A stretch of DNA of 64,000 nt from Clostridia bacterium (GTDB lineage Bacteria > Bacillota_A > Clostridia > Christensenellales > Aristaeellaceae). Each line of letters opens with the position of its first letter. Positions within the stretch are counted from its first letter, which is position 1. This document shows, piece after piece, positions 25,895-37,040 of the stretch. Made by a program: the position numbers and the translations under genes. The notes under the pieces were generated by a model. The model saw only the letters and a list, made by a program, of their open reading frames with translations. It was not told the DNA's origin and did no database searches. The DNA is taken from assembly GCA_017525805.1 (NCBI GenBank), contig JAFXSH010000174.1, positions 27,308-91,307 on the forward strand. The letters run 5' to 3'.

Positions 25895-27466
25895 TTATTC
25901 GGCAGGCATAAACAGATGATCAGCCGAGCGGGAATAAATGATCTGGCAGCTTTCGCTGATATATCCGTCCCCGGCGGGGTACCAGGTGATCAGCAGGGCG
26001 TATTCCCCGTCGTAATCGATCACGGCATAGCAGGGGCCGTCCAGCGCATCGTCCCGGGTATAAATGCCCGTGACCCGGATGGCTTTGGAAATCGCGCTGA
26101 ACATCTTATTTTCTTCGTGGAAATTCAGGATGGCGGCCGCACTGTGATATAGATCGCGGTCGGGATCGTCCTCAATGAACCATTCATCCCGATTCTTCTC
26201 CTGGGTTCCGGCGGTTGAAGCGCCGTCGTCCCATTCCAAATCCCAATCATCCCAGTCCAGGTCCCAGTCGTCCCAATCTTCCCAATCGGAATCCGACGAT
26301 CCGCCCGCCGCGCCGTCCGTGTCCGCGTCAAAATCGAAATCAAAGATGGCTAAATCATCCGTATCGCCGTCAAGCTCAAAACCGAAATCATCTTCAAAAT
26401 CCAGTTCGTCATCAAAATCCAGCCCGTCTTCAAATTCCAGGTCGAAATCGTCCCCGGCGTCCGACCCGGTTTTGCCTTCTTTGAGATCGGCCAGCGTCTG
26501 AGCCGCCTGGATGGCGTTGGCCTCCGCTTTAAAGGACTCCTCCGCCGCTTTGGCGGCTTTCTCTGCTGCTATGACCGTATCCTCTATTCTCAGGGCGGCT
26601 TCCTGCGCCGCTAATTCCACAGGGGTCTTTTGCTTTTTTTCAACGGGCTTTTCGGTGGCCTTCGCATCCGGCGTTTCTTCCGCTTCGGCTGCTTCTTGGG
26701 CGGCTTTAGCGGCCTCTTCCGCCGCCTTTTTGGCGTCCTTTACCGCTTTGTCGGTTTTTTCTGCCGCTTTCTTGGCTTCTTTCGCCGCCAGGAACGCTTC
26801 GCCTTTATCCAATTCTTTGACTGCTTTTGCCGCTTCTTCCGCCGCTTTAAAAGCTTCCTCCGCTAACTTGGCGATTTCTTCCGCTGTTTGGGCGGATTCC
26901 TCCGCGGCTTTCGCCGCTTCTTCATCGCCCGATTTCAGGGCCGCTTCGGCGGCTTCTCTCGCCATCAGGGCGGATTCCTCCGCGGCGAAATAGGTATCCC
27001 CCGCGATTCTGGCCGCTTCTTCTGTCTGCTTCACGGCTTCCTGTTCCGCGTTGGCTAATTTGACGATCGCCAGTTCATTGACCAGTTCCGCCGCGCGGAG
27101 CGCCGCCCTGGCCGCCTTGGCTTCTTCCTCCGCCTTGAGCGCCGCCTGCCATGCTTCGATCATTTCGTCGGGCACGAGCTGATCGGCGCGCACGATAGTC
27201 ACACCCGTGGGCTGGTTATAATCCTGCGTCCGCAGGGGAGAGAGAGCGTCCACCATCTCCCGCTCCGGCACGTTGGCGGCGGACAGCAGGAAGGAATGCC
27301 AGGTGCAGTCCAAGCCGTACTGAAAGCGCTCGGCTACGGTCAGGGCGTTTTCGTACAGCCAGGAGTAATCGGCGCCGTTTTCCTCAATGACCTGGGGCAA
27401 TTCCTCCGCCAGGGCGCAGGGGATAAGCAGGCACAGACAAACCATAATACAAAGAACTTTTTTCAT
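25895..27466 (-). CDS. secreted Ala/Glu coiled-coil protein with Asp/Trp-rich segment, inserted between gyrB and gyrA
   Basis: A 523-residue exported protein of no recognised family. A signal peptide (1-20, LCLLIPCALAEE) leads to an N-terminal domain (about 21-105). Residues about 110-330 are a long Ala/Glu/Lys coiled coil with many AAEEAAKA-type repeats. Residues about 340-425 are strongly acidic with Asp/Phe repeats (FDLEFEDGLDFDDELDFEDD) and Trp/Asp repeats (DWEDWDDWDLDWDDW). The last 90 residues are a globular domain ending GDGYISESCQIIYSRSADHL. The Trp/Asp repeats resemble the ends of the solute-binding protein at 8591. Why it lies inside the gyrase operon is unclear. Confidence 0.8.
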   Translation of the reverse strand: MKKVLCIMVCLCLLIPCALAEELPQVIEENGADYSWLYENALTVAERFQYGLDCTWHSFLLSAANVPEREMVDALSPLRTQDYNQPTGVTIVRADQLVPDEMIEAWQAALKAEEEAKAARAALRAAELVNELAIVKLANAEQEAVKQTEEAARIAGDTYFAAEESALMAREAAEAALKSGDEEAAKAAEESAQTAEEIAKLAEEAFKAAEEAAKAVKELDKGEAFLAAKEAKKAAEKTDKAVKDAKKAAEEAAKAAQEAAEAEETPDAKATEKPVEKKQKTPVELAAQEAALRIEDTVIAAEKAAKAAEESFKAEANAIQAAQTLADLKEGKTGSDAGDDFDLEFEDGLDFDDELDFEDDFGFELDGDTDDLAIFDFDFDADTDGAAGGSSDSDWEDWDDWDLDWDDWDLEWDDGASTAGTQEKNRDEWFIEDDPDRDLYHSAAAILNFHEENKMFSAISKAIRVTGIYTRDDALDGPCYAVIDYDGEYALLITWYPAGDGYISESCQIIYSRSADHLFMPAE

Positions 27467-27504
27467 TCTTTTAGGAACCCCCTCTATATGGCTTTCTTCA
27501 TCCG

Positions 27505-30370
<2,866 letters not shown>

Positions 30371-30374
<4 letters not shown>

Positions 30375-30784
30375 GGCTTGTATTCGGGCAGCACGCTGGT
30401 GCAGTGGGGGCAGCGGGTGGCTTCCTTGTCGATTTCAGAGCAGCAGAAGGGGCACTTCCGGGGCTTGGGAGCTTCGGACTCGGGCTTCTTGGTCAGGTTC
30501 TTGGCAGCGTTTACCACCTTGATGATGGCGAACAGCACCAGGGCGGTGAGCAGGAATTCCACCAATACGCCCAGGAAGTTCATGATGCTGCCGGCAAAGC
30601 CGGGCTGACCGCCGTTGATCGCGGCGGCGGCGGTAATGTTTTCGATGATGGGGGTGAGGAAGATATCGATGACGGCGGTAACCACTTTGCCGAACGCAGC
30701 GCCGATGATGACGCCGACGGCCATGTCGATTACGTTGCCCTTCAGGGCAAATTCTTTGAATTCCTTGATCAACTTCTTGAACAT
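30371..30784 (-). CDS. mscL: large-conductance mechanosensitive channel MscL with C-terminal zinc ribbon
   Basis: A 137-residue MscL: N-terminal amphipathic helix KKLIKEFKEFALKGNVIDMA, pore helix VGVIIGAAFGKVVTAVIDIF and second helix FLLTALVLFAIIKVVNA. The usual short tail is followed by a four-Cys zinc-ribbon (KCPFCCSEIDKEATRCPHC), a feature of many clostridial MscL proteins. The channel opens under membrane tension in hypo-osmotic shock. ATG chosen by family start and by AAAGGAAGG upstream. Confidence 0.93.
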
Positions 30785-30821
30785 GCGTATATCCTTCCTT
30801 TCACAGGTTTTATTTGTGAAA

Positions 30822-30850
30822 ATTATACCACGAATTTCAAAAAGGAGCAA
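30822..30850 (-). promoter_or_regulatory. sigma-A promoter of mscL
   Basis: TTGCTC (30845-30850), 17 bases, TATAAT (30822-30827) with a TG one base upstream (TGGTATAAT). Confidence 0.75.
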
Positions 30851-30907
30851 GAAAAATGCGCGGTTTTTTGCTGTTTTTTGTCTGAAAACGCCTCAAACGC
30901 GGAAACC

Positions 30908-31828
30908 TTATGCCTTGGCAAGCTCCACGGCGATTTTGGAGGCCAAACGCACGTTGTTCAGCACCAACTGGATGTTGCTGGCCAAGGATTCGCCGCCGGT
31001 CAGCTCGCAGACGCGGGCCAGCAGGAAGGGGGTGATGGCCTTGCCTTTTACGTTCTGTTCATTCGCTTCCCGCAGGGCCTGATCGATGGCGGCGTTGATC
31101 ACGTCGGCGGGCATGGCGTATTCCTCCGGGATGGGGTTGGTGATCAGCATGCCGCCGGGATAATCCATTTCCCGCTGGGCGCGGATGAAGGAAGCGATTT
31201 CGGCGGGAGAATCCGCCCGGTAATCCACGGAAAAGCCGCTGTGGGGGGTGTAGAAGGCGGGCAGTTCCTTGGTCTGGTAGCCGAGCACCGGCACGCCCTT
31301 GGTTTCCAGGTATTCCAGGGTGAGGCCCAGGTCCAGGATGGACTTGGCCCCGGCGCAGATGACCGCCACGGGGGTTTGGGCCAGCTCTTCCAAGTCGGCG
31401 GAAATATCCATGGTGGTTTCCGCGCCCCGGTGTACGCCGCCGATGCCGCCGGTGGCGAAGATTTTGATGCCCGCTAAGGCGGCGATGATCATGGTGGCCG
31501 CCACGGTGGTGGCCCCGTCGGCCTTTTTCGCCACTAAGATGGGCAGGTCCCGGCGGGACGCCTTGGTCACTTTCGTGCCCTCCCGGCCCAGGTAGTCGAT
31601 TTCTTCCTCCGTCAGGCCCGCGCACAGCCTGCCGCCGATGACGGCGATGGTGGCGGGCTCCGCCCCGCATTCCCGGGCAGCGGCCTCGCAGCGCAGGGCC
31701 GTTTCCACGTTCTGGGGATAGGGCATGCCGTGGGAAATGATGGTGCTTTCCAGAGCGATCACGGGACGGCCTTCTTTGAGAGCCGCTTCCACCTTGGGGG
31801 AAAGCTTGACGTGCTGGTTCAGGGTCAT
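30908..31828 (-). CDS. psuG: pseudouridine-5'-phosphate glycosidase
   Basis: A 306-residue PsuG/YeiN protein: ALESTIISHGMPYPQNVETA, KKADGATTVAATMIIAALAG (catalytic Lys region), FATGGIGGVHRGAETTMDIS, VICAGAKSILDLGLTLEYLE. It splits pseudouridine 5'-phosphate into uracil and ribose 5-phosphate, reversibly. The partner kinase PsuK is not in the window. It is the last gene of a six-gene minus-strand run of nucleotide-handling enzymes. Confidence 0.95.
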   Translation of the reverse strand: MTLNQHVKLSPKVEAALKEGRPVIALESTIISHGMPYPQNVETALRCEAAARECGAEPATIAVIGGRLCAGLTEEEIDYLGREGTKVTKASRRDLPILVAKKADGATTVAATMIIAALAGIKIFATGGIGGVHRGAETTMDISADLEELAQTPVAVICAGAKSILDLGLTLEYLETKGVPVLGYQTKELPAFYTPHSGFSVDYRADSPAEIASFIRAQREMDYPGGMLITNPIPEEYAMPADVINAAIDQALREANEQNVKGKAITPFLLARVCELTGGESLASNIQLVLNNVRLASKIAVELAKA

Positions 31829-31863
31829 GATCTGTCATTCCTTTCCGTATATTTGACGGTGCG

Positions 31864-32325
31864 TTATTCAACCAATGTCTTTTCTAATTGCCCATTCAGG
31901 CGGCACCACAGCTCATACAGCGCCGTTCTGTTGGAATCCCATTTGAGGCGTCGCTGGGCGTCGGGATAGGTCAGCCACACACATTCCCGGTGCTCGTGGG
32001 AAAGCGTGATTTCCTGTTCGCATTCGTAGGCAAAATGGTATTCCGGCACCACGTAGGTATCTTTGGGCCAATGGGCGCGGGCGTCCTCCCGGAACACGTT
32101 GGCGGGAACAGAGGACACGGAGGAAAGGCGCGTCAGGTGTTCCGTGCGGAAGCCCGTTTCCTCCCAAATCTCCCGCAGGGCGGCCTGCTCCGGGGTTTCG
32201 CCGTCCTCCCCGCCGCCGGAGGCGAACTGCCATTCGTCCGGCTCGGTCCGGTGAAACACGCAGAATTCCCACGCTTCCCCGCGCTTCCGATAGGGAAGGG
32301 CTAAGATTTGAAACGGTGCGCGCAT
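31864..32325 (-). CDS. NUDIX hydrolase
   Basis: A 153-residue protein with a full NUDIX box GGGEDGETPEQAALREIWEE followed by TGF, about residues 37-59. The N-terminus (FQILALPYRKRGEAWEFCVF) and the WQFASGG lead-in match dATP/dihydroneopterin triphosphate-type NUDIX enzymes. It hydrolyses a nucleoside diphosphate derivative; the exact substrate is open. In operon with psuG and the phosphodiesterase. Confidence 0.9.
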   Translation of the reverse strand: MRAPFQILALPYRKRGEAWEFCVFHRTEPDEWQFASGGGEDGETPEQAALREIWEETGFRTEHLTRLSSVSSVPANVFREDARAHWPKDTYVVPEYHFAYECEQEITLSHEHRECVWLTYPDAQRRLKWDSNRTALYELWCRLNGQLEKTLVE

Positions 32326-32337
32326 ACCGTCCTCCTT

Positions 32338-32799
32338 TCACAGATGGCACAATTCCGGGTCAATGGCCCCCAAGCGGTTGATGTGCAGCACGGCGTATTT
32401 GCCGTCGTTCACCGCGCCGGGGTTCAGGATCAGGACGCCGTTGCGCCACGCCATTTTCTGAACATGGGTGTGGCCGTACAGGGCGGCGTGGCATTTTTCC
32501 TGCCGGGCCAATTGCAGCAGGTCGTCGGTGCCCTCCCGCACGTGCTGATAATGGCCGTGGGTCAAAAGGATTTTGGCGTTAGATAAGGTAACGAAATCCA
32601 GGGTATCGCTGCGGAAATGGTCACAGTTGCCCGCCACCTGGTATACCGGGGGCAGATCATAGTTCAATTCCCGCAGATCCCAGTACCCGTCGCCCAAGTG
32701 GATGATGGCGTCCAAGGGCCCGCCCTGCTCCGCCACCGTGAGGATGGTGTTCAGGCGGCCCAACGCCCCGTGGGAATCGCTGAGTACGATCACGCGCAT
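32338..32799 (-). CDS. YfcE/MJ0936-type metallophosphodiesterase
   Basis: A 153-residue calcineurin-like phosphoesterase: VIVLSDSHGALGRLN (metal Asp, His), AIIHLGDGYWD, VAGNCDHF (Asn-His motif as GNCD), LLTHGHYQHV, ALYGHTHVQ and NPGAVNDGK. Small members hydrolyse phosphodiesters with Mn or Mg. Its ATG shares the last base of the rph-rdgB stop region (1-base overlap), typical of the conserved rph-rdgB-yfcE gene order in Bacillota. Confidence 0.9.
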   Translation of the reverse strand: MRVIVLSDSHGALGRLNTILTVAEQGGPLDAIIHLGDGYWDLRELNYDLPPVYQVAGNCDHFRSDTLDFVTLSNAKILLTHGHYQHVREGTDDLLQLARQEKCHAALYGHTHVQKMAWRNGVLILNPGAVNDGKYAVLHINRLGAIDPELCHL

Positions 32800-34115
32800 T
32801 ATAGTTCCTCCAGGTACGGCAGCATCAGGCGCATGGCGTTGGCCCGGTGGCTGATCTGGTTCTTTTCCTCCTGGCCCATTTCGGCGAAGGTTTCGCCGCT
32901 CAAATATTCAAAATAGGGATCGTAGCCAAAGCCGCCGTTCCCGCGCGGCGCAAAGGTGATCACGCCTGGGCAGGTTCCCCGCACGGTCTTAACCTCCCCA
33001 TTGGGCAGGGAAAGGGCCATGGCGCACACGAATTCCGCCGTGCGGTCCTCGGCGGGAATATCCGCCATGTTGGCGATGAGCAGGTCGTTGTTGGCCTTGT
33101 CGTCCCCGTGGTGGCCGCAGTACCGGGCGGAATGCACGCCGGGGGCCCCGTCCAGAGCGTCCACGGAAAGGCCGCTGTCGTCGCCCAAGGCGCAGAAACC
33201 GGTTGCCTTGGCCACGGCCCGGGCTTTGATGGCGGCGTTTTCCTCGAAGGTTTCGCCGTTTTCGTCGATGTCCTCCGTAAAGCCCGCTTCGGCCATGGAG
33301 ATCACGTTGAGCCGGTCTTCCAGCATGTGGGATATCTCCTGGATCTTATGGGCGTTGTTGCTGGCGATCACCACCGTGCGCTTGGGCGCGATGTGGCGGC
33401 TCATATCGCCTAAGGCTTCCCGCTGCTTTTCGTGCAGCTCGTCGATGCCCTTTTCGCCCAAGGCTAAAATCTCGTTCAGTTCGCCGCGAGAGAAAGCCCG
33501 GCCCTCCCCGGTGCCCTGCAATTCCACAAAGGCCCCGGTTTCGTCCATCACGAAGTTCATGTCGGTCTGGGCGGCGCTGTCCTCTAAGTAGCACAGGTCT
33601 AAGCAGGGCACGTCGTCCACGATGCCCGCGCTGACGGCGGCGATCTGGTGCACGATGGGGCTTTCCTTGATTTTTCCCTGCTTCAGCAGCTTATCCACCG
33701 CGCACACCAGCGCAACGAAACCGCCGGTGATGGAAGCGGTGCGGGTGCCTCCGTCGGCTTCCAGCACGTCGCAGTCGATGGTGATGGTGCGCTCGCCTAA
33801 GAAACGGCGATCCACCGCCTGACGCAGGGCCCGGCCAATGAGGCGGCTGATTTCCACGCCCCGGCCATCCTTTTTTACCCCGTCCCGGGCCTTGCGGCGG
33901 CCCGTGGAGGCGGGCAGCATGCTGTATTCCGCCGTGAGCCAGCCCGCGTTTTTGCCTTTCAGGAAGGGGGGCACGCTTTCGTCAACGGACGCGGTGCAGA
34001 TCACCCGCGTGCCGCCGCAGCGGATCAGGCAACTGCCGTCAGCAGTGCCCACAAAGCCTACCGTGATTTCACAGGGGCGCAGTTCGTTGGGTTTCCGGTT
34101 ATCGGGGCGGGGCAT
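32799..34115 (-). CDS. rph: RNase PH fused to XTP/dITP diphosphatase (RdgB/HAM1)
   Basis: A 438-residue bifunctional protein. Residues 1-240 are RNase PH (RPDNRKPNELRPCEITVGFV; LPASTGRRKARDGVKKDGRG; TITIDCDVLEADGGTRTASI), which trims tRNA 3' ends with phosphate. Residues about 248-438 are RdgB (ASNNAHKIQEIS; ALGDDSGLSVDALDGAPGVH; SARYCGHHG; GFGYDPYFE; SHRANAM), which converts XTP, dITP and ITP to monophosphates. The two are separate adjacent genes in Bacillus; here they are one frame with no stop. Full motifs in both halves argue against error. Confidence 0.95.
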   Translation of the reverse strand: MPRPDNRKPNELRPCEITVGFVGTADGSCLIRCGGTRVICTASVDESVPPFLKGKNAGWLTAEYSMLPASTGRRKARDGVKKDGRGVEISRLIGRALRQAVDRRFLGERTITIDCDVLEADGGTRTASITGGFVALVCAVDKLLKQGKIKESPIVHQIAAVSAGIVDDVPCLDLCYLEDSAAQTDMNFVMDETGAFVELQGTGEGRAFSRGELNEILALGEKGIDELHEKQREALGDMSRHIAPKRTVVIASNNAHKIQEISHMLEDRLNVISMAEAGFTEDIDENGETFEENAAIKARAVAKATGFCALGDDSGLSVDALDGAPGVHSARYCGHHGDDKANNDLLIANMADIPAEDRTAEFVCAMALSLPNGEVKTVRGTCPGVITFAPRGNGGFGYDPYFEYLSGETFAEMGQEEKNQISHRANAMRLMLPYLEEL

Positions 34116-34154
34116 GGTTCATTCCTCCTTGGTAGATCGTTTCGTAATTGTTCT

Positions 34155-34604
34155 TTACCCCAAAAGAGTGCAATCATGGGTTCCGAAGGGCCAGAAGCAT
34201 TCGCTGTATTGATCCGAATCCAGGATCTCCAGGGCTTCCCGCATGTTCCACATGACTGGCAGATGTTTAAATTCCTCCCGGGTAGTCCAGAATACCCTTC
34301 CTTCCTCGGAGGGGCGCAGTTCGCCGCTGAACTTGTTGGTTTTATACAGCAGCACCAGGTATCGGGAGCCATCCTCGTTGATCCAGTCCTTGAACCCGCA
34401 GGGCACCGGGTTTTCGATGGCCAGGCCGGTTTCCTCCTTCATTTCCCGGATTACGGAGGCGTGAAGGGATTCGTACTTTTCCACATGGCCGCCGGGGAAA
34501 ATGATGCCTTTTTCGCCGTTCCAGACCCGTTCCTGCACCAATATTTTTTCGCCGTCATAGATCATGCACAGGTTCGTCAGTTCCACCACGCTCGTTCTGT
34601 TCAT
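34155..34604 (-). CDS. NUDIX hydrolase (MutT/8-oxo-dGTPase-like)
   Basis: A 149-residue protein with NUDIX box GGHVEKYESLHASVIREMKE followed by ETGL. The opening VELTNLCMIYDGEKILVQER and following FPGGHVE resemble 8-oxo-dGTP diphosphatases of Bacillota. It probably removes oxidised or other non-canonical nucleotides, in keeping with the RdgB domain next door. Confidence 0.88.
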   Translation of the reverse strand: MNRTSVVELTNLCMIYDGEKILVQERVWNGEKGIIFPGGHVEKYESLHASVIREMKEETGLAIENPVPCGFKDWINEDGSRYLVLLYKTNKFSGELRPSEEGRVFWTTREEFKHLPVMWNMREALEILDSDQYSECFWPFGTHDCTLLG

Positions 34605-34619
34605 AAGCGCTCCTTTTGA

Positions 34620-35429
34620 CTAATCAGTTATTTTGCTGTTGTATAAAGGGCCCAGGGCGGCATAGCGCCGGGTGATCCATTTGCAGATGCCGTCCAGACC
34701 GGGATAGATCATACGCTCGGAAATGTTGATGTAGTCCAGTTTATCGCGAATTTCCAGCTTCACCTTGGCGGGGATCACAATGCGGCGGAAGCACTCGGCG
34801 GCCCCGGGCAGGGTGTCCAGGGTGACGGTGGGATCGCTGCACAGGGAAAACAGGGCGTATTGATTGGCGATGCGGTTCACCGCGCTGGCGGGCTCGAAAA
34901 ATAAACCGAAGGGATTGGAGGAAACAGCCTTCAGCGCGTCGAACCCATCCCCGACCCGGTCCATCATTTCCATGCTGAAAATGTTGCACCGCTCCGCTGT
35001 CAGCATGTCCTTGAGCCGGTCCGGCAGCAGCAGGTTCATCTGGTCCACGTTCACGCACCAGATCACCCCGTCCCGGTCGTAGGCGGTCTGATCTTCTGTG
35101 GCGAAATGGGCGGCTACCAGGGGAGAATAGGTCCAGTCCAGCAGGCGGGTGGGCAGGCCGAACTGCTGGGCCATGGCCAATAGCTGCCAGAAGGAAGCGA
35201 CGGCGTGCAGATCGGCGTAGCCGTACTTTTTGAAGGACCGCAGCATGGGTTTTTCCAGCGTCAGATCGTGGCCGCAGGCCCGGTTCAGGCTGGGCAGCAA
35301 TCCCCAGCGGATATCCGCCATGCCCCGATACACGCAGTTGTTGCGGTAGCGCAGGATGGTGGGGTCCCATACGTCCTGAAAAATGGCGGACTGTAAGCCC
35401 TCCCAGTCCCGGATCACGGTTTCCTGCAA
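34620..35429 (-). CDS. FRG-domain protein
   Basis: A 269-residue protein with the FRG signature: CVYRGMADIRWGLLPSLNRA near the N-terminus and LAMAQQFGLPTRLLDWTYSP then LVAAHFAT. The name comes from the FxxRG/YRG motif. Its biochemical function is unknown; FRG proteins occur in defence and nucleotide-related contexts. The TTG start is chosen for AAGGGGG 7 bases upstream; an ATG nine codons earlier (35456) lacks a ribosome site. It leads the operon with NUDIX, rph-rdgB, phosphodiesterase, NUDIX and psuG genes. Confidence 0.82.
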   Translation of the reverse strand: MQETVIRDWEGLQSAIFQDVWDPTILRYRNNCVYRGMADIRWGLLPSLNRACGHDLTLEKPMLRSFKKYGYADLHAVASFWQLLAMAQQFGLPTRLLDWTYSPLVAAHFATEDQTAYDRDGVIWCVNVDQMNLLLPDRLKDMLTAERCNIFSMEMMDRVGDGFDALKAVSSNPFGLFFEPASAVNRIANQYALFSLCSDPTVTLDTLPGAAECFRRIVIPAKVKLEIRDKLDYINISERMIYPGLDGICKWITRRYAALGPLYNSKITD

Positions 35430-35468
35430 AGAGATGACCCCCTTTTTTATCAACATAGCGGAGGCAAT

Positions 35469-36065
35469 ATGAAGCGAAATTACCAAACCGAAATGGAAGA
35501 AGAAATCGAGCGTTTAGCGGGCCGGCGGCCTACCCTGCTGCTGCACAGCTGCTGCGGCCCCTGTTCCAGCGCGGTGCTGGAAAGGCTGGCGGCCCATTTC
35601 CAGGTGACGGTGCTGTATTACAACCCCAACATCGAGCCGGAGGAGGAATACCGCCACCGTTTGTCCGAGCAGGAGCGGCTGTTATCGCTGCTGCCGGGAA
35701 ACGTGGAACTGCTGCCCTGTGATTACGACCACGCCGCCTTCGCCGCGTTCGCGGAGGGCATGGCGGACTGCCCAGAGGGGGGAGAAAGGTGCCTTTGCTG
35801 CTTCGCCCTGCGGCTTACGGAAACCGCCCGCCAGGCCAAAGCCCACGGCTTTGAATACTTTACCACCACCCTGTCCGTCAGCCCCCACAAGAACGCGGAC
35901 AACGTGAACCGCATCGGCGAGGCCGCCGGACGGGAGGCGGGGGTCAAGTACCTGATGGCCGATTTCAAAAAGAAAAACGGCTATCTGCGCTCCCTGCAAT
36001 TATCCAAGGAATACGATCTGTACCGGCAGGATTACTGCGGATGCCAGTACAGCAAACGGGGCTGA
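35469..36065 (+). CDS. queH: epoxyqueuosine reductase QueH
   Basis: A 198-residue DUF208/QueH protein with the expected cysteines: LLLHSCCGPCSSAVLERLA, RCLCCFALRLTETA and DYCGCQYSKR, plus FTTTLSVSPHKNADNVNRIG. QueH carries out the last step of queuosine synthesis on tRNA, reducing epoxyqueuosine with an iron-sulphur cluster. GGAGG lies 5 bases before the ATG. It is divergent from the FRG operon and convergent with birA (2-base gap). Confidence 0.95.
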   Translation: MKRNYQTEMEEEIERLAGRRPTLLLHSCCGPCSSAVLERLAAHFQVTVLYYNPNIEPEEEYRHRLSEQERLLSLLPGNVELLPCDYDHAAFAAFAEGMADCPEGGERCLCCFALRLTETARQAKAHGFEYFTTTLSVSPHKNADNVNRIGEAAGREAGVKYLMADFKKKNGYLRSLQLSKEYDLYRQDYCGCQYSKRG

Positions 36066-36067
36066 AG

Positions 36068-36835
36068 CTACAACAGTCCCTCGAACATTCCGCTCCCCAG
36101 CGTCACTTCCCCGGTGCGCAGGATATGGGGGCCCGTATCGTCCTCGATCATCAGGCCGCCGTCCGGGGCCACGCCAGTGACCCGGGCGGTTTTTTCCTGC
36201 CCATTCTGCGTATAGCGGATGGTTTGCCCTGTCAGGGGCATACGCTTGCGGTAAGCGTCCAACATCGCGGGATCGTCGGGCTGTTCCAGGCCGTCCAGGA
36301 TATACCGGGCGATTCGGCCCGCCAGCGTGGGGGCTTCTATGGGTACGTCCAGCGCTCCGGCGGGACCGGCCTCCGGGGGAAACCCGCCTGGGGGCGTGCG
36401 CAGATTCACGCCAATGCCGATGATCACCGGACCCCCCAGCCCCTCGGCTAAAATACCGCAGACTTTTTTTCCTCGAACGAACAGGTCGTTCACCCACTTG
36501 ATCTTGGGCTGCAAGCCGGTCATGTCCTCAATGGCCCGGCACACCGCCACGGCAGCCAACACGGTGATCAGGCCGCAGTCCGTACCCTCTGGGGGCGCGG
36601 CAAGCAAACTCATATACAGCCCCGTGCCGGGAGGTGATACGAAGCTCCGGCCCAGGCGTCCCCGGCCCGCCGTTTGGCTGTCCGCCGTCAAAAGATAGGA
36701 CGGGGCGATTTGACCGGCACGATACCACTCCTTCAAACGCAGGTTGGTGGAATCCGTTTCCGCGAGCATCCGAAAGGGAATATTTTCCCATCGCTTCCCC
36801 AGTGCCTGCCGGATGGCTTCCTCAGCCTGATCCAC
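36068..36835 (-). CDS. birA: biotin-[acetyl-CoA-carboxylase] ligase (short form without HTH)
   Basis: A 255-residue BirA/BPL: MLAETDSTNLRLKEWYRAG, ADSQTAGRGRLGRSFVSPPG (biotinyl-AMP site), KIKWVNDLFVRGKKVCGILA and a C-terminal SH3-like part. It biotinylates acceptor lysines of carboxylases. The N-terminal repressor helix-turn-helix of group II enzymes is absent, so it should not regulate transcription. The GTG at 36835 has AAGGGG about 9 bases upstream; the longer open frame runs into the gapA terminator and is not real. Confidence 0.9.
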   Translation of the reverse strand: MDQAEEAIRQALGKRWENIPFRMLAETDSTNLRLKEWYRAGQIAPSYLLTADSQTAGRGRLGRSFVSPPGTGLYMSLLAAPPEGTDCGLITVLAAVAVCRAIEDMTGLQPKIKWVNDLFVRGKKVCGILAEGLGGPVIIGIGVNLRTPPGGFPPEAGPAGALDVPIEAPTLAGRIARYILDGLEQPDDPAMLDAYRKRMPLTGQTIRYTQNGQEKTARVTGVAPDGGLMIEDDTGPHILRTGEVTLGSGMFEGLL

Positions 36836-36909
36836 CGCTCTCACCCCTTTTTTCACCGCTTCCCTATTATATACGTTTTTTCCACTTTTGCCAAGGTGCC
36901 GGGAAAAGC

Positions 36910-36945
36910 AAAAACCCTTTCCCAACGCTTTCGCGCGGGAAAGGG
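36910..36945 (-). terminator. intrinsic terminator of gapA
   Basis: CCCTTTCCC pairs with GGGAAAGGG (9 bp), followed on the minus strand by TTTTTGC. Confidence 0.9.
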
Positions 36946-37040
36946 CAATGATGCGTGTTATTGGTTTTTGCCGGAAGCGTCTGCCTTCCGCCTGGCTCCG
37001 CAACGCCGCTTGGAAGGGAAGATACTGCCCGGGCCAAGGC

